Both the position numbers and the translations under genes were made by a program. DNA of 64,000 nt. Origin: Ramlibacter algicola (GTDB taxonomy: Bacteria; Pseudomonadota; Gammaproteobacteria; Burkholderiales; Burkholderiaceae_C). Every line of letters starts with the position of its first letter. Position 1 is the first letter of the stretch. Where the stretch lies: assembly GCF_016641735.1 (NCBI RefSeq), contig NZ_JAEDAO010000001.1:1364001-1428000 (forward strand), read 5' to 3'. This document shows positions 17,634 to 25,980 of this stretch, one piece after another. The notes below the pieces were generated by a model. That model did not search any database. It saw nothing but the letters and a program-made list of their open reading frames with translations, and was not told where the DNA came from.

Positions 17634-17655
17634 CTACTGACTGACTGGTTAGTAA
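17634..17655. promoter_or_regulatory. Putative TetR-family operator upstream of the efflux operon
   Basis: ACTGAC-N6-GTTAGT (17636-17653) is an imperfect dyad; counting two flanking bases each side, 6 of 8 half-site positions agree with the complement. It lies 14-35 nt upstream of the tetR ATG, where a repressor would block transcription. AT-richer than its surroundings. Binding is inferred, not shown. Confidence 0.5.
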
Positions 17656-17724
17656 TGTACCCGCCACCCGATTCGATGGTCAAGACAGGCGGCCGCATGT
17701 GAGCGGACGCTTCCGCTCAGGGGC

Positions 17725-18495
17725 TCAAAGTGGCTGGCGTTGCACCAGCAGGCCGAGCGCTTCGCGCAGCACGATCCGCGAATCGGCCAGTCCCTCGCCC
17801 GAGGGAATCCACAGGAGGAGGGGCCGCATCTGCGGGGTCAGGAACCCGGTCGGCGCCGGCACCACTTCGAACCCGGCACGCTCGAATTCGCGCTGCGCGC
17901 GCGGCATGTGCCAGGCATGCGTGACCAGCGCGATGCGGCGCACGCCCGCGGGCTGGAGGAGCTCCCAGCTGCGCTGGGCGTTCTCATGCGTGTCGCGCGA
18001 CTCGCCGTCCACCCAGCGCGGGGTGATGCCGAAGTCCCGCTGCAGGGCGGCCCGGGCCGCGTCGCCTTCGGGGGCGATGTCGCCGCCGATCGACGCCCAG
18101 CCGATGCCGCCCGAAAACGCCAGGGGCTTGCCGCTCGAGCGCGCCAGCCGGGCGCCGTAGCGCAGGCGCGCCAACAGGTAGCCGTTCGGCTGCGCGACCT
18201 CGTACTCCGGCGCGTCGCGCAACACGCCCGCGCCGAGCACGACGACGGCCTGCACGCGATCAAGCGCAGCCGGTCGCAGCGGCTGGACCGTGGGCAGCAG
18301 CAGGTGCGACAGCCACAACGCGAAGCCCGAGCAGCTGAGCAGCCAGATCTGCACGCCCGCGAACGCGGACACTGCGAGGCCCAGCCGCTTGCGGCGTCCG
18401 GCCGCCAGCAGGAGGCCGATGGACAGCAGCAGCAGCGGGGCGGTAGGGGGGAGCGCCAGCGCACTGAGCACCGGCTTGAGTTCACCGAGTTCCAT
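17725..18495 (-). CDS. YdcF/ElyC family membrane protein (DUF218)
   Basis: A 256-residue protein with two N-terminal membrane segments (PLLLLSIGLLLAAG and VSAFAGVQIWLLSCSGFALWL) followed by a DUF218 domain (VQAVVVLGAGV near residue 82, then SGGIGWASIGGD and VTHAWHMPRA). ElyC in E. coli affects peptidoglycan or lipid-carrier metabolism; the biochemical role of the family is not settled. The conserved acidic and His residues expected in the domain are present. The start at 18495 is preceded after 9 nt by TAGCAT. It is monocistronic, divergent from msrA. Confidence 0.88.
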   Translation of the reverse strand: MELGELKPVLSALALPPTAPLLLLSIGLLLAAGRRKRLGLAVSAFAGVQIWLLSCSGFALWLSHLLLPTVQPLRPAALDRVQAVVVLGAGVLRDAPEYEVAQPNGYLLARLRYGARLARSSGKPLAFSGGIGWASIGGDIAPEGDAARAALQRDFGITPRWVDGESRDTHENAQRSWELLQPAGVRRIALVTHAWHMPRAQREFERAGFEVVPAPTGFLTPQMRPLLLWIPSGEGLADSRIVLREALGLLVQRQPL

Positions 18496-18540
18496 CGAGG
18501 GGCGATGCTAGCGGGGCCGCGGCCCGCCCCCGCGCGGAGT

Positions 18541-18546
18541 TACAGT
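18541..18546 (+). promoter_or_regulatory. Candidate -10 (TACAGT) for msrA
   Basis: TACAGT lies 26 nt before the msrA ATG in the short divergent region with ydcF. No clear -35. A near-identical hexamer precedes the 2Fe-2S subunit gene at 26690-26695 at almost the same distance. Confidence 0.3.
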
Positions 18547-18572
18547 GGCGGCCCTTCCAAGGAGAGACGGCC

Positions 18573-19109
18573 ATGAGCGAACAGACCATCGTCCTCGGCG
18601 GCGGCTGCTTCTGGTGCACCGAAGCCGTGTACGTGCAGGTGCGCGGCATCACCGACGTCGAGTCCGGCTATGCCAACGGCACCGTGGACCAGCCGACGTA
18701 CGAGCAGGTCTGCACGGGCCGCACCGGCCACAACGAGGTGGTCAAGCTCACCTACGACCCGGCCCGGATCAGCACGCGGCAGGTCCTGGAGATCTTCTTC
18801 GTCGTGCACGACCCCACCCAGCTGAACCGGCAGGGCAACGACGTCGGCACCCAGTACCGCAGCGGCATCTACTACACGACCGACGAGCAGAAGGCCGAGG
18901 CTGAAAAGATCGTGCAGGAGCTCGAGCGCGACAAGGTCTACGGCAAGCCGGTGGTCACCGAGATCCAGCCGCTGCGCAGCTACTGGCCCGCGGAGCCGTA
19001 CCACCAGGACTTCTTCGAGCGCAACCCCACGCAGGGTTACTGCATGGCGGTCGCGGCGCCGAAGGTCGCCAAGTTCCGCAAGACGTTCTCCGAGCTGTCC
19101 AAAGGCTGA
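18573..19109 (+). CDS. msrA: Peptide-methionine (S)-S-oxide reductase
   Basis: A 178-residue MsrA that reduces methionine-S-sulfoxide in proteins. The catalytic motif GGGCFWC is at the N-terminus (Cys12 and Cys15 within it), with the conserved GYANG, TGHNEVV and YHQDFF elements following. The catalytic cysteine is Cys12; a C-terminal cysteine near YCMAV may act in resolving. No signal peptide, so cytoplasmic. GGAGA precedes the start. It is followed after 8 nt by a small exported protein and then a TonB receptor, so the three may be cotranscribed. Confidence 0.95.
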   Translation: MSEQTIVLGGGCFWCTEAVYVQVRGITDVESGYANGTVDQPTYEQVCTGRTGHNEVVKLTYDPARISTRQVLEIFFVVHDPTQLNRQGNDVGTQYRSGIYYTTDEQKAEAEKIVQELERDKVYGKPVVTEIQPLRSYWPAEPYHQDFFERNPTQGYCMAVAAPKVAKFRKTFSELSKG

Positions 19110-19117
19110 CCGGCTCG

Positions 19118-19453
19118 ATGCGTCGCTTCTGGTCCTGGGTCTTCGCCTGCGCGCTGCTCGCGGCGCACACGCTCGGCGCCGTCCATGGCGTGGCGCATGC
19201 GCGCCTGGCGAGCGGGCCGGCCGCGTCCTCGAAAGCCGTCGCCACGGCGTCGCTCGGCGGCCTGTTCAAGACCCACGACGACGGCAGCGGCTGCCGCCTG
19301 TTCGACCAGCTGTCGCACGGCGATGCGGCGCCGACCGCGGCTGTCGCTATCGCGCCCCTGGCGACGACTGATTGCGTGCTGCCGACCGAGGTCGGTGTCG
19401 CGGCCTCCTCCGTCCTCCCTTTCCGCGCCCGCGGCCCGCCCTTCCTCGCCTGA
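19118..19453 (+). CDS. Small exported protein preceding the ZnuD-like receptor
   Basis: A 111-residue protein with a signal peptide (WVFACALLAAHTLGAVHG) and no assigned function. The middle carries GSGCRLFDQLSHGD, with a cysteine and histidine that could bind metal, and the C-terminal third is hydrophobic and Ala/Val-rich. Small proteins with a Cys-Arg-Leu-x-Asp-Gln-Leu-x-His pattern often sit before TonB-dependent receptors in related bacteria, as I recall the family. A role in zinc or copper handling is inference from the neighbour only. Confidence 0.65.
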   Translation: MRRFWSWVFACALLAAHTLGAVHGVAHARLASGPAASSKAVATASLGGLFKTHDDGSGCRLFDQLSHGDAAPTAAVAIAPLATTDCVLPTEVGVAASSVLPFRARGPPFLA

Positions 19454-19510
19454 ACCGGTCCCGCCGCCTGCGCATCGCGCAGGCGATTCCGTGTCTTTCG
19501 AGGATTTCCC

Positions 19511-21508
19511 ATGTCCCATTCATTCGCGCGAGGCGCCGTCCTCGCGCTGTGCGCCAGTGGCGCCGTGGCCTTCGCGCAGGAGGCGCCGCGCCGCGCGCTG
19601 CCGGACGTCACCGTCACCGGCAACCCGCTCGGTGACGACGACGTCAGCACGCCGGTGCAGCAGTTGTCCGGCACCGGCCTGCTGCTGCGCGCGCAGTCCA
19701 GCCTGGGCGAGACGCTCAACGCCACGCCCGGCGTGTCCAGCACCTACTTCGGCCCGACGGCCAGCCGGCCGGTCATCCGCGGGCTCGACGGCGACCGCAT
19801 CCGCATCCTGAGCAACAGCGGCGCCGCCTTCGACGTGTCGGGCGTGAGCTACGACCATGCGGTCGCGGTCGACCCGATCACGATCGAGCGCATCGAAGTG
19901 CTGCGCGGGCCCGCCGCGCTGCTCTACGGCGGCAGCGCCGTCGGCGGCGTGGTCAACCTGATCGACAACCGCATCCCGCGCGACCCGTTGGACGGTACGA
20001 CCGGCCGCGCCCACTTCTCGCTGGCGAGCGGCGCGCGCGAGGCCGCCGGCGCGGTGCACGTGGATTCGGGCACTGACCGCTATGGCTTGCACGCGGATGC
20101 GTACCGCCGCAGCAGCGACGACGTCGCCGTGCCCGCCGCGCTGTCCTGCGCGCCCGGCGGCGTGCCGCGGCTGCAGCGCCGCATCTGCAATTCCGCGGCC
20201 CAGGCCGAGGGCGGCGCCGTGGGCGGTTCGCTGTTCTTCGACGGCGGCCATCTCGGCGCCTCGGTCTCGACCCATGGCAGCGACTACGGCGCCGTGGCCG
20301 AGGACGAGGCGACGATCAGGATGCGCTCGACGCGCTACGCGCTGGAAGGCGAGTGGCGCAAGCCGATCGGCCCCTTCGAATCCGTGAAGCTGCAAGCCAG
20401 CCGTACCGCATACCGGCACACCGAATTCGACGGAGGCGTGCCGGGCACGGTGTTCCGCACCGGCGGCAACGACCTGCGGCTGCAGGCCCGGCATGTGCCG
20501 CTCGGCCCTCTGCGCGGCGTCGTCGGGCTGCAGGTGGAGGCGACGCACTTCTCGGCGGAGGGCGACGAAGCCTTCGCGCCACCCAGCCGCACGTCACAGC
20601 AGGCGCTGTATGCGTTCGAGGAGGCCGGCATCGGCGACCTCAAGGCCACCTTCGGCGGCCGCATCGAGCAGGTGCGCGTGCGGTCGCTCGGCGATCCACT
20701 GCTGGCGCGCTTCCCGCAGGCCGACCGCAGTTTCCAGCCGCGCAGCGTGGCGGCCGCCCTGAACTGGAAACTCGCGGGCGAGTGGCAGTGGAGCGCCAGC
20801 GTCGCGCGCACCGAGCGCGCGCCGCGCGACTACGAGTTGTTCGCCGATGGCCCGCATCTCGCCACCTCCGCCTACGAAGTCGGTGATGCGACCCTGTCCG
20901 TCGAGCGCTCCGTCGGCGTCGACACCGGCGTGCGCTGGCAACGCGGCACGACACGCGCCGAGCTGCGCGCGTGGGCCACCGAGTTCGCGAACTACGTGAC
21001 GTTGTATTCGACCGGGACGGCGCGCGATGACCTGCCCGTGCTGGCCTACCGCGCCGCGCGGGCTCGCTTCGCGGGCGGCGAGGCGAACGGGGCCGTGCGG
21101 CTGCCGGCGTTCGCGCCGGGCCAGTGGGACCTCGAGTGGCGTGCCGACGTCGTGCGGGCCACGAATCGCGACACGGGCGAGCCGCTGCCGCGCATCGCGC
21201 CCGCGCGCGCCGGGGCGACGCTGGCGTGGACGCACGACGCCTGGGGCGCCCGTCTCGGAGGCGATGCGTACGCAGCGCAACGCCGCGTGCCGGCCGGCGA
21301 CTTGCCGACAGCGGGGTACACGCTCTGGAACGCCGCGCTCACGTGGAAGCAACAGCGCGGCCCCGTAGGGCTGCTCTGGTACGCGCGCGTCGACAACCTG
21401 GCGGACAAGCTGGCGTCGAGCGCGAGCTCCATCCTCACGCAGACGCAGCCGGGGCGCGTTCCGCTGCCCGGCCGCAGCATCAAGCTGGGCGTCCAGGCGA
21501 CGTTCTGA
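19511..21508 (+). CDS. TonB-dependent receptor, ZnuD-like
   Basis: A 665-residue outer-membrane receptor: signal peptide ending at VAFAQ, a plug domain (residues about 35-150, with RPVIRGLDGDRIRIL and IEVLRGPAALLYGGSAVGGVVN), and a 22-strand barrel ending in a terminal Phe (VQATF). The plug and the Cys-containing loop (LSCAPGG ... RRICNSAAQAEGG) resemble ZnuD, a zinc/haem uptake receptor, but the His-rich loop of neisserial ZnuD is not evident. Import would be driven by TonB-ExbB-ExbD (38-40.6 kb). It ends 6 nt before the convergent cueR stop. Zinc as substrate is likely but unproven. Confidence 0.85.
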   Translation: MSHSFARGAVLALCASGAVAFAQEAPRRALPDVTVTGNPLGDDDVSTPVQQLSGTGLLLRAQSSLGETLNATPGVSSTYFGPTASRPVIRGLDGDRIRILSNSGAAFDVSGVSYDHAVAVDPITIERIEVLRGPAALLYGGSAVGGVVNLIDNRIPRDPLDGTTGRAHFSLASGAREAAGAVHVDSGTDRYGLHADAYRRSSDDVAVPAALSCAPGGVPRLQRRICNSAAQAEGGAVGGSLFFDGGHLGASVSTHGSDYGAVAEDEATIRMRSTRYALEGEWRKPIGPFESVKLQASRTAYRHTEFDGGVPGTVFRTGGNDLRLQARHVPLGPLRGVVGLQVEATHFSAEGDEAFAPPSRTSQQALYAFEEAGIGDLKATFGGRIEQVRVRSLGDPLLARFPQADRSFQPRSVAAALNWKLAGEWQWSASVARTERAPRDYELFADGPHLATSAYEVGDATLSVERSVGVDTGVRWQRGTTRAELRAWATEFANYVTLYSTGTARDDLPVLAYRAARARFAGGEANGAVRLPAFAPGQWDLEWRADVVRATNRDTGEPLPRIAPARAGATLAWTHDAWGARLGGDAYAAQRRVPAGDLPTAGYTLWNAALTWKQQRGPVGLLWYARVDNLADKLASSASSILTQTQPGRVPLPGRSIKLGVQATF

Positions 21509-21514
21509 ACGGAC

Positions 21515-21937
21515 TCACGCTGCGGGCTGCGCCGCCGCGTGCCCGAGCTCGTCGAGGATCGGGCAGTCGGGGCGTTCGTCGCCGTGGCAGCAGTGCACCA
21601 GGTGCTGCAGCGTGCGGCGCATCGCCTCCATCTCGGCCATCTTGCGCGTCAGGTCCTCGACGTGCTTGCTCGCGATGCGGCGCACGTCGGCGCTGGTGCG
21701 CCGCTTGTTCTGCCACAGCTTGAGCAGCTGGCCGATCTCCTCCATCGAGAAGCCGAGGTCGCGCGCGCGGCGGATGAAGCGCAGCGTGTGCACCTCGTTG
21801 TCGCCGTACTGCCGGTAGCCCGCTTCCGTGCGATGCACCGCCGGCAGCAGGCCGAGCGATTCGTAGTGCCGCACCATCTTCGCGGACACGCCCGAGCGGC
21901 GCGCCGCTTCGCCGATGTTGAACAAGGTGTCGTTCAT
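21515..21937 (-). CDS. cueR: CueR-like copper-responsive MerR family regulator
   Basis: A 140-residue MerR activator. An N-terminal winged helix ([26 protein letters not shown]) and a dimerisation helix precede the metal loop with Cys117 and Cys125 eight residues apart, as in CueR (Cys112/Cys120 in E. coli), which binds Cu(I)/Ag(I). An additional Cys116 and His118 lie beside the first. Its start overlaps the copA stop by 4 nt (ATGA), so it is the second gene of a copA-cueR operon. Two CueR-type promoters lie between copA and copZ. Confidence 0.92.
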   Translation of the reverse strand: MNDTLFNIGEAARRSGVSAKMVRHYESLGLLPAVHRTEAGYRQYGDNEVHTLRFIRRARDLGFSMEEIGQLLKLWQNKRRTSADVRRIASKHVEDLTRKMAEMEAMRRTLQHLVHCCHGDERPDCPILDELGHAAAQPAA

Positions 21938-24144
21938 GGCTGCTTCCTCGAGGGGCTCGCCGCGGCGCCCTTCCAGCGGCGCAGCAGCAGCGCGTTGGTG
22001 ACGACGCTGACGCTGCTGAAGGCCATCGCCGCGCCCGCCAGCACGGGGCTCAGCCAGCCCAGCGCGGCGAGCGGGATACCGACCACGTTGTACGCGAAGG
22101 CCCAGAACAGGTTCTGGCGGATCTTGGCGTAGGTGCGCCGCGAAATGTCGAGCGCATCGGCGACCAGCGCGGGCTCGCCGCGCATCAGCGTGATGCCGGC
22201 GGCATGCATGGCGACGTCGGTGCCGGTGGCCATCGCCAGGCCGACGTCCGCGGCGGCCAAAGCCGGTGCGTCGTTGATGCCGTCGCCCACCATCGCGACC
22301 ACGTGCCCGCCTTCTCGCAGCTTCTGCAGCAAGCCCGCCTTGTCCTGCGGCAGCACCTCGGCGTGCACTTCGTCGATGCCGAGCTCGCGGCCGACGGCAC
22401 CGGCGGCGCCGGCGTTGTCGCCGGACACTAGCACGGTGCGCACGCTTTGCGCGCGCAATGCCTGCACGCCGGCGGCGGCGCCGGGCTTGAGCGTGTCACC
22501 GAAGGCCAGCATGCCGAGCAGGCGGGGGCCGTCCGTCAGGTCGGCGATCCACGAGAGCGTCTGTCCCGAGGCCTGCGCCTCCTGCGCGGCCGCCTGCATC
22601 GCGCCGAGGTCGACGCCGAGTTCCGTCATCCAGCGCGAACTGCCCAGGCGCAGGTCGCGGCCATCGACGACGCCCTGGATGCCGCGGCCGGCGACCGCCT
22701 GCACGCGCTGCGCGGCGGGGACGCTGGTTCCGGCTTCGCGTGCCGCGGCGAGCACCGCACGTGCCAGCGGATGTTCGCTGCCGGCCTGCAGCGCCGCGGC
22801 GGCTGCGAGCACGTCGCTGGCGCCGGGCGCCTGCAAGGAGGTGACCAGGCGCGGCTGCCCCTGCGTGAGCGTGCCGGTCTTGTCGAAGGCAACGACGTCG
22901 ACGCGGTGCGCGACCTCGAGCGCTTCGGCGTCCTTCACCAGGATGCCGCGGCGCGCGGCGACGCCCGTGCCCGCCATGATGGCCGCCGGCGTCGCGAGGC
23001 CGAGCGCACACGGGCAGGCGATCACGAGCACCGCGACCGCATTGAGGATGGCCTGTTCCCAGTCGCCCGTCGCGAGGCCCCACGCCAGCAACGTGATCGC
23101 CGCGATGCCGATCACCGCGGGCACGAACACGGCACTGACGCGGTCGACCAGCCGCTGGATCGGTGCCTTGTGCGCTTGCGCGGATTCGACGAGGCGGACG
23201 ATGCGGGCCAGCGTGCTTTCCGCGCCGAGCGCCGTGGCCTGCACGAGCAGCAGGCCTTCGGCATTGACCGACCCGCCGGTGACCTTGTCGCCGGCGTGCT
23301 TGGCCACCGGCAGGCTCTCGCCGGTGATCATGGATTCGTCGATGTGGCTGCTGCCCTCGAGCACGACGCCGTCCGCCGGCAGCCGCTCGCCGGGGCGCAC
23401 GACGAGGCGGTCGCCCGGCACCAGCTGCGCGACGGGCAGCTCGCGTTCGACGCCGTCGCGCTGCACGCGCGCGCCGTCGGGCCGCAGCGCATTGAGCGCG
23501 CGGATCGCCTGCGTGGTCTGCCGCTTGGCGCGGCCTTCCAGCCACTTGCCCAGCAGCACCAGCGTGATCACGACCGCCGACGCTTCGAAATAGAGGTGCG
23601 CGTGGCCGCCGTGGCGCCACATCGACCACACGCTGAGGCCGTAGCCGGCGCTGGTGCCGATGGCCACCAGCAGGTCCATGTTGCCACTGCGGTCGCGCAG
23701 GGCCGCCCAGCCCGCGCGGTAGAAGCGCGCGCCGAGCCAGAACTGCACCGGCGTGGCCAGGGCGAGTTGCACCCACGGCGGCAGCATCCAGGACGAACCC
23801 ACCGCCATCGCACCCATCTGCGCCAGCAGCGGCAACGACAGCAGCGCGGCGACGAGCACCGGCCAGGCACCATGCAACGCGTCGTCGCCCCGGCTGGGCC
23901 CGTCCTCGCGAACGACGTACGCCTGGTAGCCCGCCTTCGCGACCGCGGCGGACAGGGCGCCGACGTCGCCGCCCGGTGCGGCGAAGCCGACCTCCGCCGT
24001 TTCGGTGGCGAGGTTCACTTCGGCGCTGGCCACGCCGGGCACCTTGCGCAGCGCGCGTTCGACGCGGTTGACGCAGGAGGCACAGGTCATGCCTTCGATC
24101 TGCAGGCGAACGGCGGCCGGGGCGGGAAGGGTGGTGGAAGTCAT
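21934..24144 (-). CDS. copA: Copper-exporting P1B-type ATPase
   Basis: A 736-residue inner-membrane Cu(I) pump. One N-terminal HMA domain (GMTCASC, Cys21 and Cys24), eight membrane segments, the metal-binding CPC in [12 protein letters not shown], the phosphorylation site DKTGTLT, the HP motif of P1B ATPases (SEHPLA) and the hinge [10 protein letters not shown] are all present. It exports copper to the periplasm. The start ATG is only 6 nt from the -10 element of the CueR-type promoter, with no room for a ribosome-binding site, so the mRNA is probably leaderless. The next in-frame ATG is inside the CxxC motif, so a later start is excluded. Confidence 0.96.
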   Translation of the reverse strand: MTSTTLPAPAAVRLQIEGMTCASCVNRVERALRKVPGVASAEVNLATETAEVGFAAPGGDVGALSAAVAKAGYQAYVVREDGPSRGDDALHGAWPVLVAALLSLPLLAQMGAMAVGSSWMLPPWVQLALATPVQFWLGARFYRAGWAALRDRSGNMDLLVAIGTSAGYGLSVWSMWRHGGHAHLYFEASAVVITLVLLGKWLEGRAKRQTTQAIRALNALRPDGARVQRDGVERELPVAQLVPGDRLVVRPGERLPADGVVLEGSSHIDESMITGESLPVAKHAGDKVTGGSVNAEGLLLVQATALGAESTLARIVRLVESAQAHKAPIQRLVDRVSAVFVPAVIGIAAITLLAWGLATGDWEQAILNAVAVLVIACPCALGLATPAAIMAGTGVAARRGILVKDAEALEVAHRVDVVAFDKTGTLTQGQPRLVTSLQAPGASDVLAAAAALQAGSEHPLARAVLAAAREAGTSVPAAQRVQAVAGRGIQGVVDGRDLRLGSSRWMTELGVDLGAMQAAAQEAQASGQTLSWIADLTDGPRLLGMLAFGDTLKPGAAAGVQALRAQSVRTVLVSGDNAGAAGAVGRELGIDEVHAEVLPQDKAGLLQKLREGGHVVAMVGDGINDAPALAAADVGLAMATGTDVAMHAAGITLMRGEPALVADALDISRRTYAKIRQNLFWAFAYNVVGIPLAALGWLSPVLAGAAMAFSSVSVVTNALLLRRWKGAAASPSRKQP

Positions 24145-24150
24145 GCAGCG

Positions 24151-24181
24151 AGTCTGAACCTTGCCATGATGGTAGGGTCAA
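24151..24181 (-). promoter_or_regulatory. CueR-type promoter of copA (19-bp spacer)
   Basis: On the minus strand TTGACC (24181-24176) and CAGACT (24156-24151) are 19 bp apart, the over-long spacer that MerR activators correct. The spacer holds a dyad (24158-24178) whose arms ACCCTACCAT and ATGGCAAGGT match the inverse at 8 of 10 positions. E. coli copA has the same layout, by recollection. Only 6 nt separate the -10 from the copA ATG. Confidence 0.75.
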
Positions 24182-24232
24182 GCGGTCCTGCCGTCCTTGC
24201 CTTGCATCAAGCAGGGACACTGCCGCACCCCG

Positions 24233-24263
24233 TTGACCTTGCCCCCGTGGCAACCTCGACGAT
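24233..24263 (+). promoter_or_regulatory. CueR-type promoter of copZ (19-bp spacer)
   Basis: TTGACC (24233-24238) and GACGAT (24258-24263) are 19 bp apart. The spacer contains a dyad starting ACCTTGCC and ending GGCAACCT (6 of 8 symmetric). The -10 is 25 nt before the copZ ATG, leaving a normal leader with AAGGAG. Together with the copA promoter this gives two divergent CueR-controlled promoters, both served by cueR in the copA operon. Confidence 0.65.
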
Positions 24264-24288
24264 GAGCGACCCGATCAAGGAGAACCCC

Positions 24289-24480
24289 ATGCATGAATTC
24301 AAGCTGCCCGCCATGAGCTGCGGGCATTGCATCGCCGCCGTCACCGAAGCCGCGCACGAAGTGGACCCGCAGGCGCGCGTCGAAGTGGACCTGGCCGCCA
24401 AGCAGGCGAAGGTGGAGTCGGCGCAGCCGCGCGAGAAGTTCGTGGCCGCGTTGAGCGAAGCCGGCTACACGCCGGCCTGA
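24289..24480 (+). CDS. copZ: Copper chaperone (heavy-metal-associated domain)
   Basis: A 63-residue single HMA domain. The metal site is MSCGHC (Cys11 and Cys14) in the usual loop, followed by the beta-alpha-beta-beta-alpha-beta pattern (VEVDLAAKQAKVES, FVAALSEAGYTP). It would carry Cu(I) to CopA in the cytoplasm. The start ATG at 24289 has AAGGAG 8 nt upstream. It is divergent from copA and ends base-to-base with the convergent PRPP-synthase paralogue (24480/24481). Confidence 0.93.
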   Translation: MHEFKLPAMSCGHCIAAVTEAAHEVDPQARVEVDLAAKQAKVESAQPREKFVAALSEAGYTPA

Positions 24481-25368
24481 TCAGGCCAGCAGGCCGCGGA
24501 TCGCCATTGCCACGTCCGGCAGCACGTCGATCGCGTTGCTCGGGTCGCGCACCGTGTTGCACGTGACCACGCGGCCCGCGCCGCAGTCCAGAAGGTACTG
24601 GCGTGCGTCGGCATCGAACAGCGCGTGCACGCCGATGCAGGTCGGCGCCTGCCCGCTGGCGTCGCGCACGTGGCGCGCCGCTTCGCCCATCGTGTGGCCG
24701 CTGGAGATGATGTCGTCGAGCAGCACGGCCCGGCGGCCCTGCACGAGCTGCGGGTCGGGCAGGGTGATCTCGACGTCGCGATCGCCGCGGCGCGTCTTGG
24801 TGAGCACCTGCCAGGGGCAGCCGACGCGCCGCGCGACGTCCGCCACCCACTGTTCGCTCTCGGCGTCCGGCCCGACCAGCACGGCTTCCGGCACGTGCGC
24901 TTGCACCCAGTGCGCCACCGCCGGGGCGCTCGGCACCACGGCCGTGCGGATGCTGTAGACGGCGTCCAGCGAGTCGTAACGGTGCAGGTGCGGGTCGACC
25001 GTCACCAGCCAGTCGAACGCCTGCGACACGTAGCGGCCGAAGCTGCGCGAGGTGATCGCCTCGCCCGGCTTGAAGCGCGCGTCCTGCCGCATGTAGGGGA
25101 GGTAGGGCGTCGCGAGCCCGACCGAGCGCGCGCCCAGTTCGCGTGCCGTGTCCGCCACGAACCAGAGCGAGAGCGCCTGCGCGTCCGGATCGCGCAACGC
25201 GGCCGCGACGACCACGTCGCGGCCCGCGGGGTCGGCCAGCAGCCGCAGGTAGGACTCCCCGTCCGGGAAGCGCCGGAAGTCGATCGACCCGGTCTCCGCG
25301 CCGAGATGGCCGGCGAGGTCGGCCGCGATCGGCTCCGCGCCGGGCAGGGGCACGACGAGGACGCTCAT
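24481..25368 (-). CDS. Ribose-phosphate pyrophosphokinase family protein (paralogue)
   Basis: A 295-residue protein with the two-domain PRPP-synthase fold: RFPDGESYLRL early (ribose-5-phosphate and ATP site), PYLPYMRQD, DPHLHRYD, and the PRPP loop VLLDDIISSGHTM. It would make PRPP from ribose 5-phosphate and ATP for nucleotide, histidine and tryptophan synthesis. It is about 20 residues shorter than housekeeping Prs, so it is likely a second copy rather than the main enzyme. The start ATG at 25368 overlaps a 9-codon open frame by 4 nt (25365-25394). Paralogue status needs a genome-wide check. Confidence 0.85.
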   Translation of the reverse strand: MSVLVVPLPGAEPIAADLAGHLGAETGSIDFRRFPDGESYLRLLADPAGRDVVVAAALRDPDAQALSLWFVADTARELGARSVGLATPYLPYMRQDARFKPGEAITSRSFGRYVSQAFDWLVTVDPHLHRYDSLDAVYSIRTAVVPSAPAVAHWVQAHVPEAVLVGPDAESEQWVADVARRVGCPWQVLTKTRRGDRDVEITLPDPQLVQGRRAVLLDDIISSGHTMGEAARHVRDASGQAPTCIGVHALFDADARQYLLDCGAGRVVTCNTVRDPSNAIDVLPDVAMAIRGLLA

Positions 25369-25394
25369 GCGCGGTCGACGGCGGGGTGGGGCAT
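25365..25394 (-). CDS. Candidate 9-codon leader ORF overlapping the PRPP-synthase paralogue start
   Basis: ATG at 25394 reads MPHPAVDRA and stops at TGA 25367-25365, which overlaps the PRPP-synthase ATG as ATGA. CACACT (25401-25406) lies 6 nt before this ATG, the same spacing as other start-proximal hexamers in the window. The main gene has no clear Shine-Dalgarno sequence of its own, so translation through the leader could feed it. Very short, so it may be chance. Confidence 0.3.
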   Translation of the reverse strand: MPHPAVDRA

Positions 25395-25450
25395 GCGCCG
25401 AGTGTGGCGCAGGTCGGCGCGGCCGTGGGCCGCGCAAGCGCGACGGTGGA

Positions 25451-25933
25451 TCAGCCCTTGGCGGGATGGCGCTGGAACACGGTCGCGCTGCCGTCGCGCG
25501 CCACGAGCAGCACGTCGAACGGGTCGCGGCGGTTGCCGTACGCCGGCCCATCCATGCCCGGCGAGCCGACCGGCATGCCCGGCACCGCGAGCCCCAGCGC
25601 CTTCGGCTTGTCGCGCAGCAGCCGCCGGATGTCGGCCGCCGGCACATGGCCCTCGACGAGGTAGCCGCCGACCAGGCCGACGTGGCAGGACGCGTACTGG
25701 CGCGGCAGGCCGAGCTTCTCGCGCATCGGGTGGTGGCCGCCGTCGTGCACCTTCAGCTGGAACCCTTCCTGCTCCAGGTGGCGCACCCAGTCGGCACAGC
25801 AGCCGCAGCCTTCGTCCTTCCAGACTTCGACGAATGCCGGCGCCTTCTGCGCGTGCGCCCAGGGCAACGCGGCGGTGGCGAGCAATGTGCCGAGGACGGC
25901 GCGGCGGACGGGGGAGTGGCGCATCGTGGTCAT
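25451..25933 (-). CDS. DUF411 domain-containing exported metal-binding protein
   Basis: A 160-residue exported protein. The N-terminus MTTMRHSPVRRAVLGTLLAT carries a twin-arginine followed by a hydrophobic segment and an AHA cleavage site, so Tat or Sec export is possible. The mature part has DEGCGCCADWV, a CxCC cluster suited to copper, plus HHPMREKL and a cysteine in YASCHVG, as in DUF411. The family is linked to copper resistance or cuproprotein maturation; the precise role is not established. Start ATG 25933 is 6 nt from GACAAT; GTG 25939 and ATG 25924 are other options. An Fnr-like box lies upstream. Confidence 0.88.
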   Translation of the reverse strand: MTTMRHSPVRRAVLGTLLATAALPWAHAQKAPAFVEVWKDEGCGCCADWVRHLEQEGFQLKVHDGGHHPMREKLGLPRQYASCHVGLVGGYLVEGHVPAADIRRLLRDKPKALGLAVPGMPVGSPGMDGPAYGNRRDPFDVLLVARDGSATVFQRHPAKG

Positions 25934-25939
25934 CGCCAC

Positions 25940-25980
25940 ATTGTCGGGCGGCCGGGAAGGCCGCGCTTGACGCAGGTCAG
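25940..25980 (-). promoter_or_regulatory. Putative Fnr/Anr-type box and -10 element upstream of the DUF411 gene
   Basis: TTGACGCAGGTCAG (25967-25980) has the TTGA-N6-TCA pattern of Fnr-family sites, with TGAC/GTCA dyad symmetry and one mismatch to the classic last base. Its centre is about 40 nt from the DUF411 ATG. The -10-like GACAAT (25940-25945, minus strand) is 6 nt from the ATG, so if transcription starts at the ATG the box centre would fall near -41, the usual class II activator position. It overlaps the pdxH stop. Confidence 0.4.
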
